Source of the DNA: Halocaridina rubra
Taxonomy: Eukaryota > Arthropoda > Malacostraca > Decapoda > Atyidae
DNA: 20,000 nt
NCBI GenBank assembly: GCA_037179515.1
Contig: JAXCGZ010001912.1
Location: forward strand, 100,001-120,000
Direction: 5' to 3'
The position numbers and the translations under genes were made by a program. Below, piece by piece: positions 1 to 7,596 of this stretch. Below the pieces are notes generated by a model that had not been told where the DNA came from, ran no database searches, and saw nothing but the letters and a program-made list of their open reading frames with translations. Every line of letters starts with the position of its first letter. Within the stretch, counting starts at the first letter, position 1.

Positions 1-1289
1 TCCCCAACATATGAAGAATCAGCAAGATAAATACAGTATGCATTCATTAAATTGTGGTTAACAGGAAATATTTGCAAAGCGAACAGGGTAAAATTACCTT
101 TTAATTACTTGCAGTTTATAGCATAAAACACTTTAGTTAAATGATTAATTATTTGCAATTTATATAGCAAATAGCTTTATTCACGAGTTTTTGACATAAA
201 ACACTTTATTTACGATGATAGATAAGGGTGAAATGAAATTAGAATTTGTTAGGAGAAGGGATAGATTTTTACGGGCTCATAACCAGTCTTCAGAGCACGA
301 GATTTTTGTTTATCACATTCAATGAAAAGAAACTTCTTAGCAATGTATATCAGCTGTAATTTCCAGGTTAAGGAGTTAACTTTGGCAAGTGAGATTCCAG
401 TTTGGTAATCTAAAAAATTTTGTTTGTATGGGAATGGAATCTGAGAAAAAATTCGTAGGATTTAACCAGTAACGAATGTAACTAATTCTCGAAAAACCAA
501 TTTGCTTGACCCACGAGCTTTACCATACACTATCTCTCACCTTGTTTGTGCCAGATGAATTCCTATGAATATGCCACGTAATAAGGTTTGAAATAAGCTT
601 GACTGCTGAGGCGAGATGTTGCCTCTGGGATGTTTGGCCGCCAAATGAGAGCGCTTCATTGTCCCTCCTAGTGACGTTCTGTAGGATATATTTCTAGAGC
701 AGTAACTGGCTCTTATATCATTTAAGGACTACTTTAGTGGTGGTCCCTGGCAGGCAATTATAATAGGAGAGATGCAAGGGAGAGACAGTATTTTAGGTGC
801 AAGAAGTGGAAGCAAATAAAATAAAACGAGAATAATAATGGAAAGTTTGGTTACTGGTAAGCAATCTTTAGAACATTCTTTGCGTTGTAGGAGACGGAAT
901 TTAAGTACTCAAATAATAAAGAAGCTACTGAAATATATCTAGACAGGCTAAAGACATAACAGCAAGTTCAAATTTATAATAAGATTATCAGCAAGAGCTA
1001 TTTTATCATAAGAAAATTGTAAACAAAATATATCTGAAAGGTTCACTGAAAAGGTGGAATGTTAGGAGCAGCCTTTATATCGGGACTCTGCTTCTACACG
1101 TACAAGAATAGTAAATAAGATATATTTAAAATTAGCTATAAGCTAAGATATAAATTGCAAATAATCATAATCTGCAAAAGTCAAGAAGTGGGAATTATTT
1201 TTAGTTAGAAAAATGACAGTTAAGTTACTAAATTAACTAATAAGGCATCTAACAGCCTCTGGTGACTTTGAGCGAAACACTCTGTCACA
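1..1289 (-). repeat. 3' LTR, partial (cut by window edge)
   Basis: Positions 1-1289 repeat 8725-10009 almost base for base. I count roughly 30 to 40 substitutions and a few small indels, about 97% identity. Similarity stops sharply after the shared end TCTGTCACA, which in element orientation is a TGTGACAGA start. About 1.1 kb of this LTR must lie before position 1. Confidence 0.93.
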
Positions 1290-1301
1290 AAGGCCCTTTC
1301 T
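1290..1301 (-). other. polypurine tract of the LTR element
   Basis: Directly next to the 3' LTR, the minus strand reads AGAAAGGGCCTT and is followed at once by the LTR start TGTGACAG. A purine run touching the 3' LTR is where plus-strand priming occurs in LTR retrotransposons. The two T's at the LTR-proximal end make it imperfect, so the call rests mainly on position. Confidence 0.6.
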
Positions 1302-1920
1302 AGAGAATATTGATTTAGCAAAATTCTACTACAGAAGGCGAAAAAAGAACAGAGGAAGTTACAGTGATTTCAGTGTTATTATGAGGGATGAGATATCCTT
1401 CTCATGGAAAAGAACAAATGAACAATAAGAATGGGATCCACCACTGGAACATATCATACTATTAGGAAAAGTGAACAAGTCTTATAACAAAACATTAAAT
1501 GACATGCAAAACATAAAAGAAATGGGATCAAATTCAACTTTCAAGAAAATTAGATCACAATGGATATCAGTGAATATCAATATTTAAGCCTAAGAATGCT
1601 TCACATGCAAGAAGGCAATAATATAATATACAAAAAAATACAGTATACGCATATGGAAAACTTAAACCACGTCATCATTAACATTGGCAGCTGGATTTAA
1701 AACAGTTTCAGCTATTCAACACTAAGCTAAAATGTTTCTGCCATGTTCTGGCTTTCAGAGTCCCACAAAGGGAAATATAAAACTACAATCAAAGAATAAT
1801 TTTTCATCTTTTTCGTCTTCCATTAGGAATAACATATGTACGCTAAAATAAACAAGTACAGTACAGTATTAAAACATAAAAGATAAACAAAAAATAAACA
1901 ACACATTAGAGAAGTAATCT
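1302..1920 (-). other. 3' untranslated stretch between RNase H and 3' LTR
   Basis: This AT-rich stretch lies between the stop codon after the RNase H domain and the polypurine tract. I see no domain, no long open frame and no repeat shared with the rest of the window. If this were a usual Gypsy element the integrase would be encoded here, but nothing integrase-like is present. Confidence 0.6.
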
Positions 1921-2391
1921 TTACCGACTAGTCAAATTTAGGCTAACAGCACCAGCTTCCTCATTTGAGGGTAATGACTGTCGACTTAGTAGATCAGCAA
2001 GGTCATTGTCCTTGCCATGAACATGTTGGGCAGTGAATTTGAAAAGATTCAGGTAAAGTGCCCACCTTGTCAGGCAAGGATTTAGCTTGTCTGCAGTCTG
2101 TAAATATAGGAGAGGTCGGTGGTCGGTTCTCAGTGTAAAATGTTGGCCATACAGATGGACTTCAAATTTCTTTATGGCCCAATATGCAGCTAGAGCTTCC
2201 TTCTCCACGGTGGAGTTATTTAGCTCTGCAGGGCGAAGCCTGCGGCTTGCATATCTCACTGGAGCTACTTCTGCTGAGTTGTCTGATCGGGCTTGCAAGA
2301 GCACAGCACCCAGGCCTTCGTCTGAGGCGTCGGTCTGCAAGATAAATGGAAAATCAGGGTTTACCAGTTGTAATACTGGCTCACCCGCCAA
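1921..2391 (-). pseudogene. pol: RNase H domain of pol (Ty3/Gypsy)
   Basis: This 156-residue open stretch is an RNase HI domain, which removes RNA from the RNA:DNA hybrid during reverse transcription. The acidic active-site pattern is visible: D21 in TDASDEGLG, the EKE pair at 63-65, D90 in TDHRPL, and D133 in the closing NDLADLLSR. All expected acidic positions are present. The frame ends in TGA or TAA-type closure at 1921, which may be the true pol end because only non-coding sequence follows before the 3' LTR. The first methionine is internal, since the domain should be joined to the RT upstream, and the link (2391 to 2690) is in another frame. This is therefore a piece of a broken polyprotein. 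The RNase H identity is very secure. Confidence 0.92.
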
Positions 2392-2690
2392 TGCTTCTCG
2401 GAGCTTGAAAAATGCTCTCTCCGCTTCATCTGTCCATTGGACAGGGGAGGTTTTACCTTGCTTTGAGGAGGTCTTTGCTGCAAAGGGGCAGCGATGGTAT
2501 TAAAGTGTGGAATGAACCGTTGGTAGTAACCGACACTACCCAGGAATTATCTCAGTTGAGTGACGGTAGCAGGTTTCTCCATATCCTTAATAGATTGTAC
2601 CCTGTCATGTAAAGGGAACATAACTCCTTATCCGACCACGTGGCCGAGATACTGCAATTGTGTGACACCAATCTCACATTTGGAAGGCTT

Positions 2691-3167
2691 TTAATGAAGT
2701 CCATGCTGGTTCAGACGAGTGAGAACTCTGCGGAGAGTCTCGAGGTGCGATGACCAATCCTGAGAATGCACCAGGATGTCGTCTATAAAGCACGAAACAT
2801 TGTCAAGATCCTGTAGTACTATCCTCATGAGTCTGCTGAAGCAGCCAGGGGCATTTACCATACCAAGAGGCATGACCCTGAACTGGTATAGACCATATCT
2901 TGTGGAAAAGGCTGTTAGAGGCTTGGTACTCTCGCTCAGCGGGATTTGCCAAAATCCACTGGCCAGATCCAACTTGGACAGGTAACGGACTTGGAAGAGC
3001 AACGAGAAAATATGCTCGGCGTCAGCAATGGGCTCTCCATCAAAGATGGTACAGGAGTTAGGCTTGCAACAGTCAAGGCAGAACCTGTGACTGCCATCTC
3101 GCTTACGCACTGCCAGTAACGGCGAACACCAAGGCGAAATGCTCTTTTCAATCCGAGGCGGACCCAA
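2691..3167 (-). pseudogene. pol: reverse transcriptase core of pol
   Basis: This 158-residue stretch is the palm and fingers of a Gypsy-type RT, which copies the element RNA into DNA. SPWCSPLLAVRKRDGSHRFC near residues 11-30 matches the usual SPW..P...V.KKDG..R segment. KLDLASGFWQI gives the first catalytic aspartate (D67), and FIDDILVHS gives the YxDD-type box (D129, D130). All three aspartates are retained. The usual R-LN motif after the KKDG segment is altered to CCKPNSC. The start methionine is internal to the domain: RT N-terminal sequence lies just upstream in another frame (2936-3427). After residue 158 a stop breaks the link to the connection and RNase H regions. Confidence 0.93.
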
Positions 3168-3427
3168 GTGTCAAGATCTTCCTTCAGCCATACGGACAGG
3201 TGGTGGGGAAGACCATAGGAATGCCGAAATGGCTCTGGGTCAGTCAATCTGACATGATGCTCAAGGGTAGCGGTAATGCCTGGGAGGTCGTTGAAGACGT
3301 TCTCATAGTCCTCTAATAGCTCATTCAGCTGTTCCCGTTGACTCGGTTGCAGTCTGGAGTTAATAATGCAATTACTCACACTTTCCTTTTTGGTGTGTGG
3401 GAATGGCAGGATCCTTACCATCATCAA
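2936..3427 (-). pseudogene. pol: N-terminal part of RT (pre-fingers segment)
   Basis: The first half of this frame carries the segment that normally precedes the RT fingers: EDYENVFNDLPGITATLEHH, then a LTDPEPFRHSYGLP stretch, and LKEDLDTWVRLG. Family members show Y..VF.D.PG.T....H.I.L.D..P here. The similarity ends near 3170, where the RT reading moves into the frame of 2691-3167; the rest of this frame is out-of-frame shadow. Its upstream end overlaps the tail of the integrase frame (3372-4148), also in a different frame. Integrase and RT are therefore adjacent in one original pol, joined now by a frameshift near 3380-3430. Confidence 0.85.
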
Positions 3428-4148
3428 AAGCTAAGCTTATGTCTTCAATTGCGAGGGCGGTGGCTGTGGCCAGAGGAGCTTCTTCCGAAAAACTCCACTC
3501 CCTTAAGTCTGTCTCCACTGCAAGGGTAGAGTATTCCAATATAGGAGGTAAGGGATGGCTATAATGAAGCACCTGTGTTGCTGCAGCCTCGGAGGTTCTG
3601 TTAATGCTGAGGGCATATATAGGGGTTGCTGAGAGTGCCAGCACAGGATCCCTGTGGGCCTCCGGGTTCTCACAATAAAGCTTCAGCTGGTTAATGTGGC
3701 ATTTCCAGTTATTGCCATCATCATTTAGCACATAATTGTCAGGGGTCACCCGGTGTACCAAAGTGTATGGTCCTTTCCAGCGTAGCATTAGCTTGCGGGT
3801 ATCTGTTGGAAGAAGTAACAGAGCTCGATCTCCGAGTGTCAGGGCACGACGCCGGGCACGCTTGTCAAAGAGGAGCTTGGCAGTCTGCTGGTGACCCTTA
3901 ATGGCTAATTGTGCAGTTTTCCAAGCCTTTTTGAGGTGAGACGAAAACTTCAAAATATACTCATGGACGTCCCTATCATCATCTTTGATGGTAGGTGAAT
4001 CCCAACATTCTGCCAAGAATTCCACTGGGCCTCTGACCTTATGACCATAAATCAGCTCAAAAGGCGAGTATCCAGTAGTGTCGTGGGGCTTGTCTCTGAA
4101 GGAGAAAAGTGCAACAGGGATATATCTGTCACTATCTTGCGGAAACAT
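3372..4148 (-). pseudogene. pol: integrase C-terminal region with GPY/F-like motif
   Basis: The N-terminal part continues the integrase core after the catalytic residues, with the typical HDTTGYSPFELIYGHKVRGP segment. A long helical, basic region follows (KKAWKTAQLAIKGHQQTAKL, then a KRARRR cluster). The GPY/F-like motif LRWKGPYTLVHRV appears near residues 122-134, a feature of Ty3/Gypsy integrases and their retroviral relatives and not of Ty1/Copia ones. The last 100 or so residues have no family I recognise and lead toward the RT. The frame differs from the integrase core ORF upstream, with the shift around 4130-4148. The listed methionine start is arbitrary. No chromodomain is visible. Confidence 0.88.
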
Positions 4149-5002
4149 CGCTTCAATGTCCCGTTATAGCGTTTGCATGTTCCATTTGATTGGGCATGAT
4201 AGACACTCGTACGAATGTGCTTCATTTCTAAAAGGTTACAGAAAGCCTCAAAGTGCCTACTTGTAAACTGACTTCCAATGTCAGAAGTGACCTGCTCAGG
4301 AAAGCCAACCTTGGAGCAGATTTCAAATAGGGCATGAGCGACTGCTTCAGTTGTGATAGAAGACAGTGGCACTGCATCTGGGTACCTTGTTGCCAGGTCA
4401 ACATATACCAGGAGGAACTGTTTCCCTGTGGACGAAGCTGGATTAATAGGACCTAATATGTCAATAGCGACCTTGGAAAATGGCTCCATTGAGAGCTTAG
4501 TTATCCCCATGGGAACTTTCCGTACCGGTGCCATTGAGGTGGATTGACAGACAGGGCAGGAGCCTACATATCTGTCTACCTCGGCGTACATGTTTGGCCA
4601 TGCAAAAGCCTTCTGAAGGACGTGCCAAGTTTTTGCTTTGCCTCTGTGTCCACTCAGAGGTAAATGGTGTGCCACATACATAGCCTGGTGGCGCAACGAA
4701 GCGGGCACCACCAACTGTTTAAAGGTGTGGCCATCTTTAGTCACATGCCTACGAAGTACTCCATCTTCAAGGGCGTAAGTGATATGGCCTCCTCCTCTCA
4801 CTGTGAAGGTCCTTCCCTCGGTGGCCTGCAGCATCCAGCGTTTGAGGCTGGGGCAGTCTTGCTGCAATTTGGCAAAGTCTGGACAGGACTTCAATGGCTC
4901 TAGAGGTGCATTATCTGGTAAAGGAGGGGGAAGCTCTCCGTGATCCAAATTACATGTACTAACTGCGGCAGACTCAACGGAATCAGTCGGATAATCGTCC
5001 AA
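4052..5002 (-). pseudogene. pol: integrase zinc finger and catalytic core
   Basis: The 316-residue frame holds an N-terminal linker (1-95), then an HHCC zinc-binding domain (H112/H113, H119 in LSGH, C149, C152), then the RNase H-fold core that joins element DNA to the target. D181 (AIDILGP) and D241 (TSDIGSQF) are the first two catalytic acids. The third should be a glutamate 35 residues after D241, but residue 277 is lysine (AAA, positions 4172-4174, in GTCKRYNG). A single G to A change from GAA would explain it. That change alone should abolish integration by this copy. The frame departs from the true one after about residue 297, continuing in 3372-4148. The methionine at 5002 is probably internal to the pol precursor. 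Confidence 0.93.
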
Positions 5003-5039
5003 ATTCTTGGCATTGAGGCCAGGAGTTGCTGCTGAAATG

Positions 5040-5345
5040 GCTTCATGTGACTTCCCCGAGGGAAGTTATAACGAGAAATGTCCTTATGGTAGAGGTCGGC
5101 CTGGAAGATAGGAACTAGGTTCAGTGCACGACCCAGTAAGACAGGGTACATAAGCCCAATCATTGCCACAGCTGGGGCTTTTCCCTTGTAGTATTTGCAA
5201 TCCAGGTTAATGACACGGCAGCATCGTATTTGGGGTGTTCCTTCAGCAAACCCGCACACGAACGACTTTTCCGGTAAAATCTTCATCCCTGACGAATCTC
5301 TCGTCAACAAGTATGCCATTAGCCCCTGTGTCAAGGGCTATCTCA
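5040..5345 (-). pseudogene. pol: retropepsin-like aspartic protease of pol
   Basis: A DTG active-site triplet preceded by Ala-Leu is encoded at 5324-5332, in the setting ALDTGANG typical of retrotransposon proteases that cut the Gag-Pol precursor. About 50 codons further, after a frameshift near 5255-5275, the other frame continues with a hydrophobic strand and MYPVLLGRALNL, matching the C-terminal G-(R/D)-L element of the fold. Length and spacing suit a retropepsin of roughly 100 residues. The protease lies directly upstream of the integrase linker, with the RT much further downstream. The frame break makes this copy inactive. Confidence 0.75.
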
Positions 5346-5785
5346 GCTTCTATACCATTTATGGTTTCTAGGCATTTTGGGATCATTTCCAGATCATCAT
5401 GTTCGATGAATTCCACATTGGCAAGTTTGTGCGGTGGTTCCTAGTCGTTATCCTCAGTGGCCCTTTCTGGCCCTGTTTCAACTGCATGGGCTAAGTGAGT
5501 GGCCAGACGGCTATGTGGGCCGCTGCTGTGAGAGGGAGTGTGGTGGCTCTTAGAGTTTGGCTGAAAACCCTGGGAAGGTGGAGCAGAGTAATGGCCTTTG
5601 CCTCTGAACTGATGAGGCTTAGGTCTTACTGAATCATCCTTCTTGAGTGCGGGTGCATGGCCGTAATAAGGCTTAGGAGTGTGAGGAGGATGAGCTGGAT
5701 GATTGAAGTTCTGCGAGGGGCTCTTGTGCTTCCCGTTCCTGTGATCTCTATTTCTGGATAAAGGACTACTGTCTGGGATTCCCGC
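5346..5785 (-). pseudogene. gag: gag C-terminal region, basic His/Pro-rich, no zinc knuckle seen
   Basis: Between the coiled-coil repeats and the protease, the minus strand encodes a basic stretch rich in His, Pro, Ser, Gly and Gln (for example GHAPALKKDD and QFRGKGHY). This could serve as a nucleocapsid-like RNA-binding tail. I do not find a CCHC knuckle in any frame I read. I also see no capsid (retrotransposon gag) domain between this stretch and the repeats. Either the capsid has been deleted or it has diverged beyond recognition by eye. Confidence 0.45.
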
Positions 5786-6040
5786 TCAAAGCCGAGCAAG
5801 CGCAAGCTCATGTTCACGTTGTGCTTGTGCCTCATCACGTTGTGCAAGTGCAAGCTCATGTTCACGTTGTGCTTGTGCCTCATCACGTTGTGCTTGTGCA
5901 AGCTCATGTTCACGTTGTGCTTGTGCCTCATCACTTGCTCTCTTCTCCAGCTTATCTCGGCGTTCAACCATCTTCTCATAAGCCCATTCAAAGAGCTTCT
6001 GTCTTGGGGAAAAACCACATCTCTCACCCATAGCAATCAT
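5786..6040 (-). pseudogene. gag: gag N-terminal remnant with 16-residue coiled-coil repeats
   Basis: An 84-codon frame starts at ATG 6040, shortly after an in-frame stop. Residues 1-35 (MIAMGERCGFSPRQKLFEWA and on) form a charged helical head. About three copies of a 16-residue unit follow, each like DEAQAQREHELALAQR, strongly predicted as coiled coil from the heptad-like Ala/Leu and Glu/Arg pattern. Position between leader and protease makes it Gag-like, and many retrotransposon Gags start with such E/R/Q-rich helices. The family is not recognised from sequence alone. The frame stops at 5786, and downstream residues are in other frames. Confidence 0.6.
5790..5937 (-). repeat. 48-bp coding tandem repeat in gag (about 3 copies)
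   Basis: About three near-identical 48-bp units encode the 16-residue coiled-coil repeat. Units differ by only a few bases (for example CTTGTGC versus CAAGTGC on the plus strand). This suggests recent slippage or unequal exchange. Confidence 0.85.
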
Positions 6041-7574
6041 TATGTCCAGGTAACCTCATCGAACGTTTTGATGGTTTCCGTGTTTGTTTCCTAAACAGTC
6101 AATAATGGAGTTCCAAAAAAAAAAACACTAACAAATCTCTACAATAGTAGAAAAAAAATGAAAGAACCACACAACACCAAGGAGAGAAAAATATTCAACA
6201 CCACAGTTCAAACTTAAGCGTAAAAGTTATCTCAAAACCTCACCATAAAAGTGACTCAAAATACAATCAAGTGCAACAGCAGCAAAATGTTGCAAAACAG
6301 TGCATGAAACACTGATAATACAGAATGGCAATCGTGCCTGCTTAACAGCAATATGTGGCAGTACCTGCGGTTGTGGTGCAAATGAAAGGAATGAGCAACA
6401 CAATCAAGTGCAACAGCAACAAAATGTTGCAAAACAGTGCATGAAACACTGGTAATACGGAATGGCAGTCGTCCCTGCTTAACGGCAATATGTGGCAGAA
6501 CCTGCGGTATTGGTGCAAATGAAAGGAATGAGGAACACAATCAAGTGCAACAGCAACAAAATGTTGCAAAACAGTGCATGAAACACTGGTAATACGGGAT
6601 GGCAGTCGTGCCTGCTTAACAGCAATACTTGGCAGTACCTGCGGTTATGGTGCAAATGAAAGGAATGAGCAACACAATCAAGTACAACAGCAACAAAATG
6701 TTGCAAAACAGGGCATGAAACACTGGTAATACAGGATGGCAGTCGTGCCTGCTTAACAGCAATATGTGGCAGTAACTGTGGTTATGGTGCAAATGAAAGG
6801 AATAAGTAAAAACCAATTTTACCGAATAGCATCCAGTGCCAGAGAATACAAACAAGTACAGTATAGCGGTCGTGCCTGCGTATGAGCGCATATATGGCAG
6901 TACCCACAAATAAAATGTCGTAAGTAAAATTCTGGAGTGTTGCCAAAAGGGCACAGATCCTATGCAAAATACACCAAAGCTAAGCTAACGGCTTACTAGG
7001 CAGCCAGATTACACATGTCTACTAGTAATGAGAAAATTTATTTTCAAATGACAACTCAGACACATGAAAGGCTTAGCCTAGGCTCGATAAATGGCACCAA
7101 AGTTTTTCTTCCCAATCTATGAGCAGTCAGTGCTTGAATATAAAACACAATTATAAGCAAAAATACTTAATATGCTTTCTCCCAATTCCTAAATCCCAAG
7201 GAAATATAAACAATTCTTAACAAGTATCACACTTTAACGGATATATAAAACACGAATGCTTTGAAACTCAATCTTATCATGCAAATAAATGAAATTTTAA
7301 ATAACACGTCTTCTCGTCATGCAAAATTTCTTAAGTCTGTTACCACATAATCTCATGTAGATTTCCTGAAATTTTGTTTACCACATGGGAAACAAGAAAA
7401 TATTAGTTATCGAAATTAATTTTGAAAATTAAAAAAAAATTCTGATCCGCAACGTCTCTAGCGATAACATTTTCGCGTGCAGCCTATGATTCATTCATTT
7501 CAATAATCGAGCCAATGGTAATCGGGTTTCATGTGCAATGTTAAAAAGTAATCAAAATCAGTCTGTCTGTTCGG
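6041..7574 (-). other. 5' leader of the LTR element
   Basis: About 1.5 kb separates the primer binding site from the gag start. It holds a 137-bp tandem array (see separate entry) and otherwise AT-rich sequence without a convincing open frame. The open frames that do appear on the minus strand between 6256 and 6967 are produced by the repeat period and carry no known domain. A leader this long is unusual for a Gypsy element; packaging or regulatory functions are possible but not shown. Confidence 0.6.
6264..6811 (-). repeat. 137-bp tandem repeat, 4 units, in the leader
   Basis: CAATCAAGT recurs at 6264, 6401, 6538 and 6675, an exact 137-bp period, with very high identity between units. A more degraded further unit follows to about 6900. 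Three units contain the hairpin GCAACAAAATGTTGC (6-bp arms, 3-base loop); the first unit has it with one change. Confidence 0.93.
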
Positions 7575-7592
7575 GTCCCTGTTCGGGCGCCA
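7575..7592 (-). other. primer binding site, tRNA-Lys type
   Basis: The minus strand reads TGGCGCCCGAACAGGGAC, starting four bases (AGAT) after the end of the 5' LTR. This is complementary to the 3' end of animal tRNA-Lys of the UUU type, the primer used by lentiviruses and several Gypsy elements. All 18 bases match the known site. It fixes the element's orientation and the LTR boundary. Confidence 0.93.
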
Positions 7593-7596
7593 ATCT

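Noticed and set aside
2087..2985. Plus-strand open frames inside the pol region
   Set aside because: They are antisense shadows of the RNase H and RT frames on the minus strand.
1290..6040. Two nested or neighbouring elements explaining the integrase-first order
   Set aside because: There is one protease, one integrase, one RT and one RNase H, no internal LTR, and the frames overlap at the integrase-RT join. A nested insertion would leave extra termini; none is visible. It remains testable by dot plot.
6264..6811. CRISPR array
   Set aside because: The 137-bp units are contiguous repeats without variable spacers and lie in a retrotransposon leader in an animal genome.
6256..6967. Minus-strand open frames repeating HILLLSRHDCH and similar
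   Set aside because: They come from the 137-bp leader array: identical overlapping frames shifted by 137 bp. No known domain and no independent support for translation.
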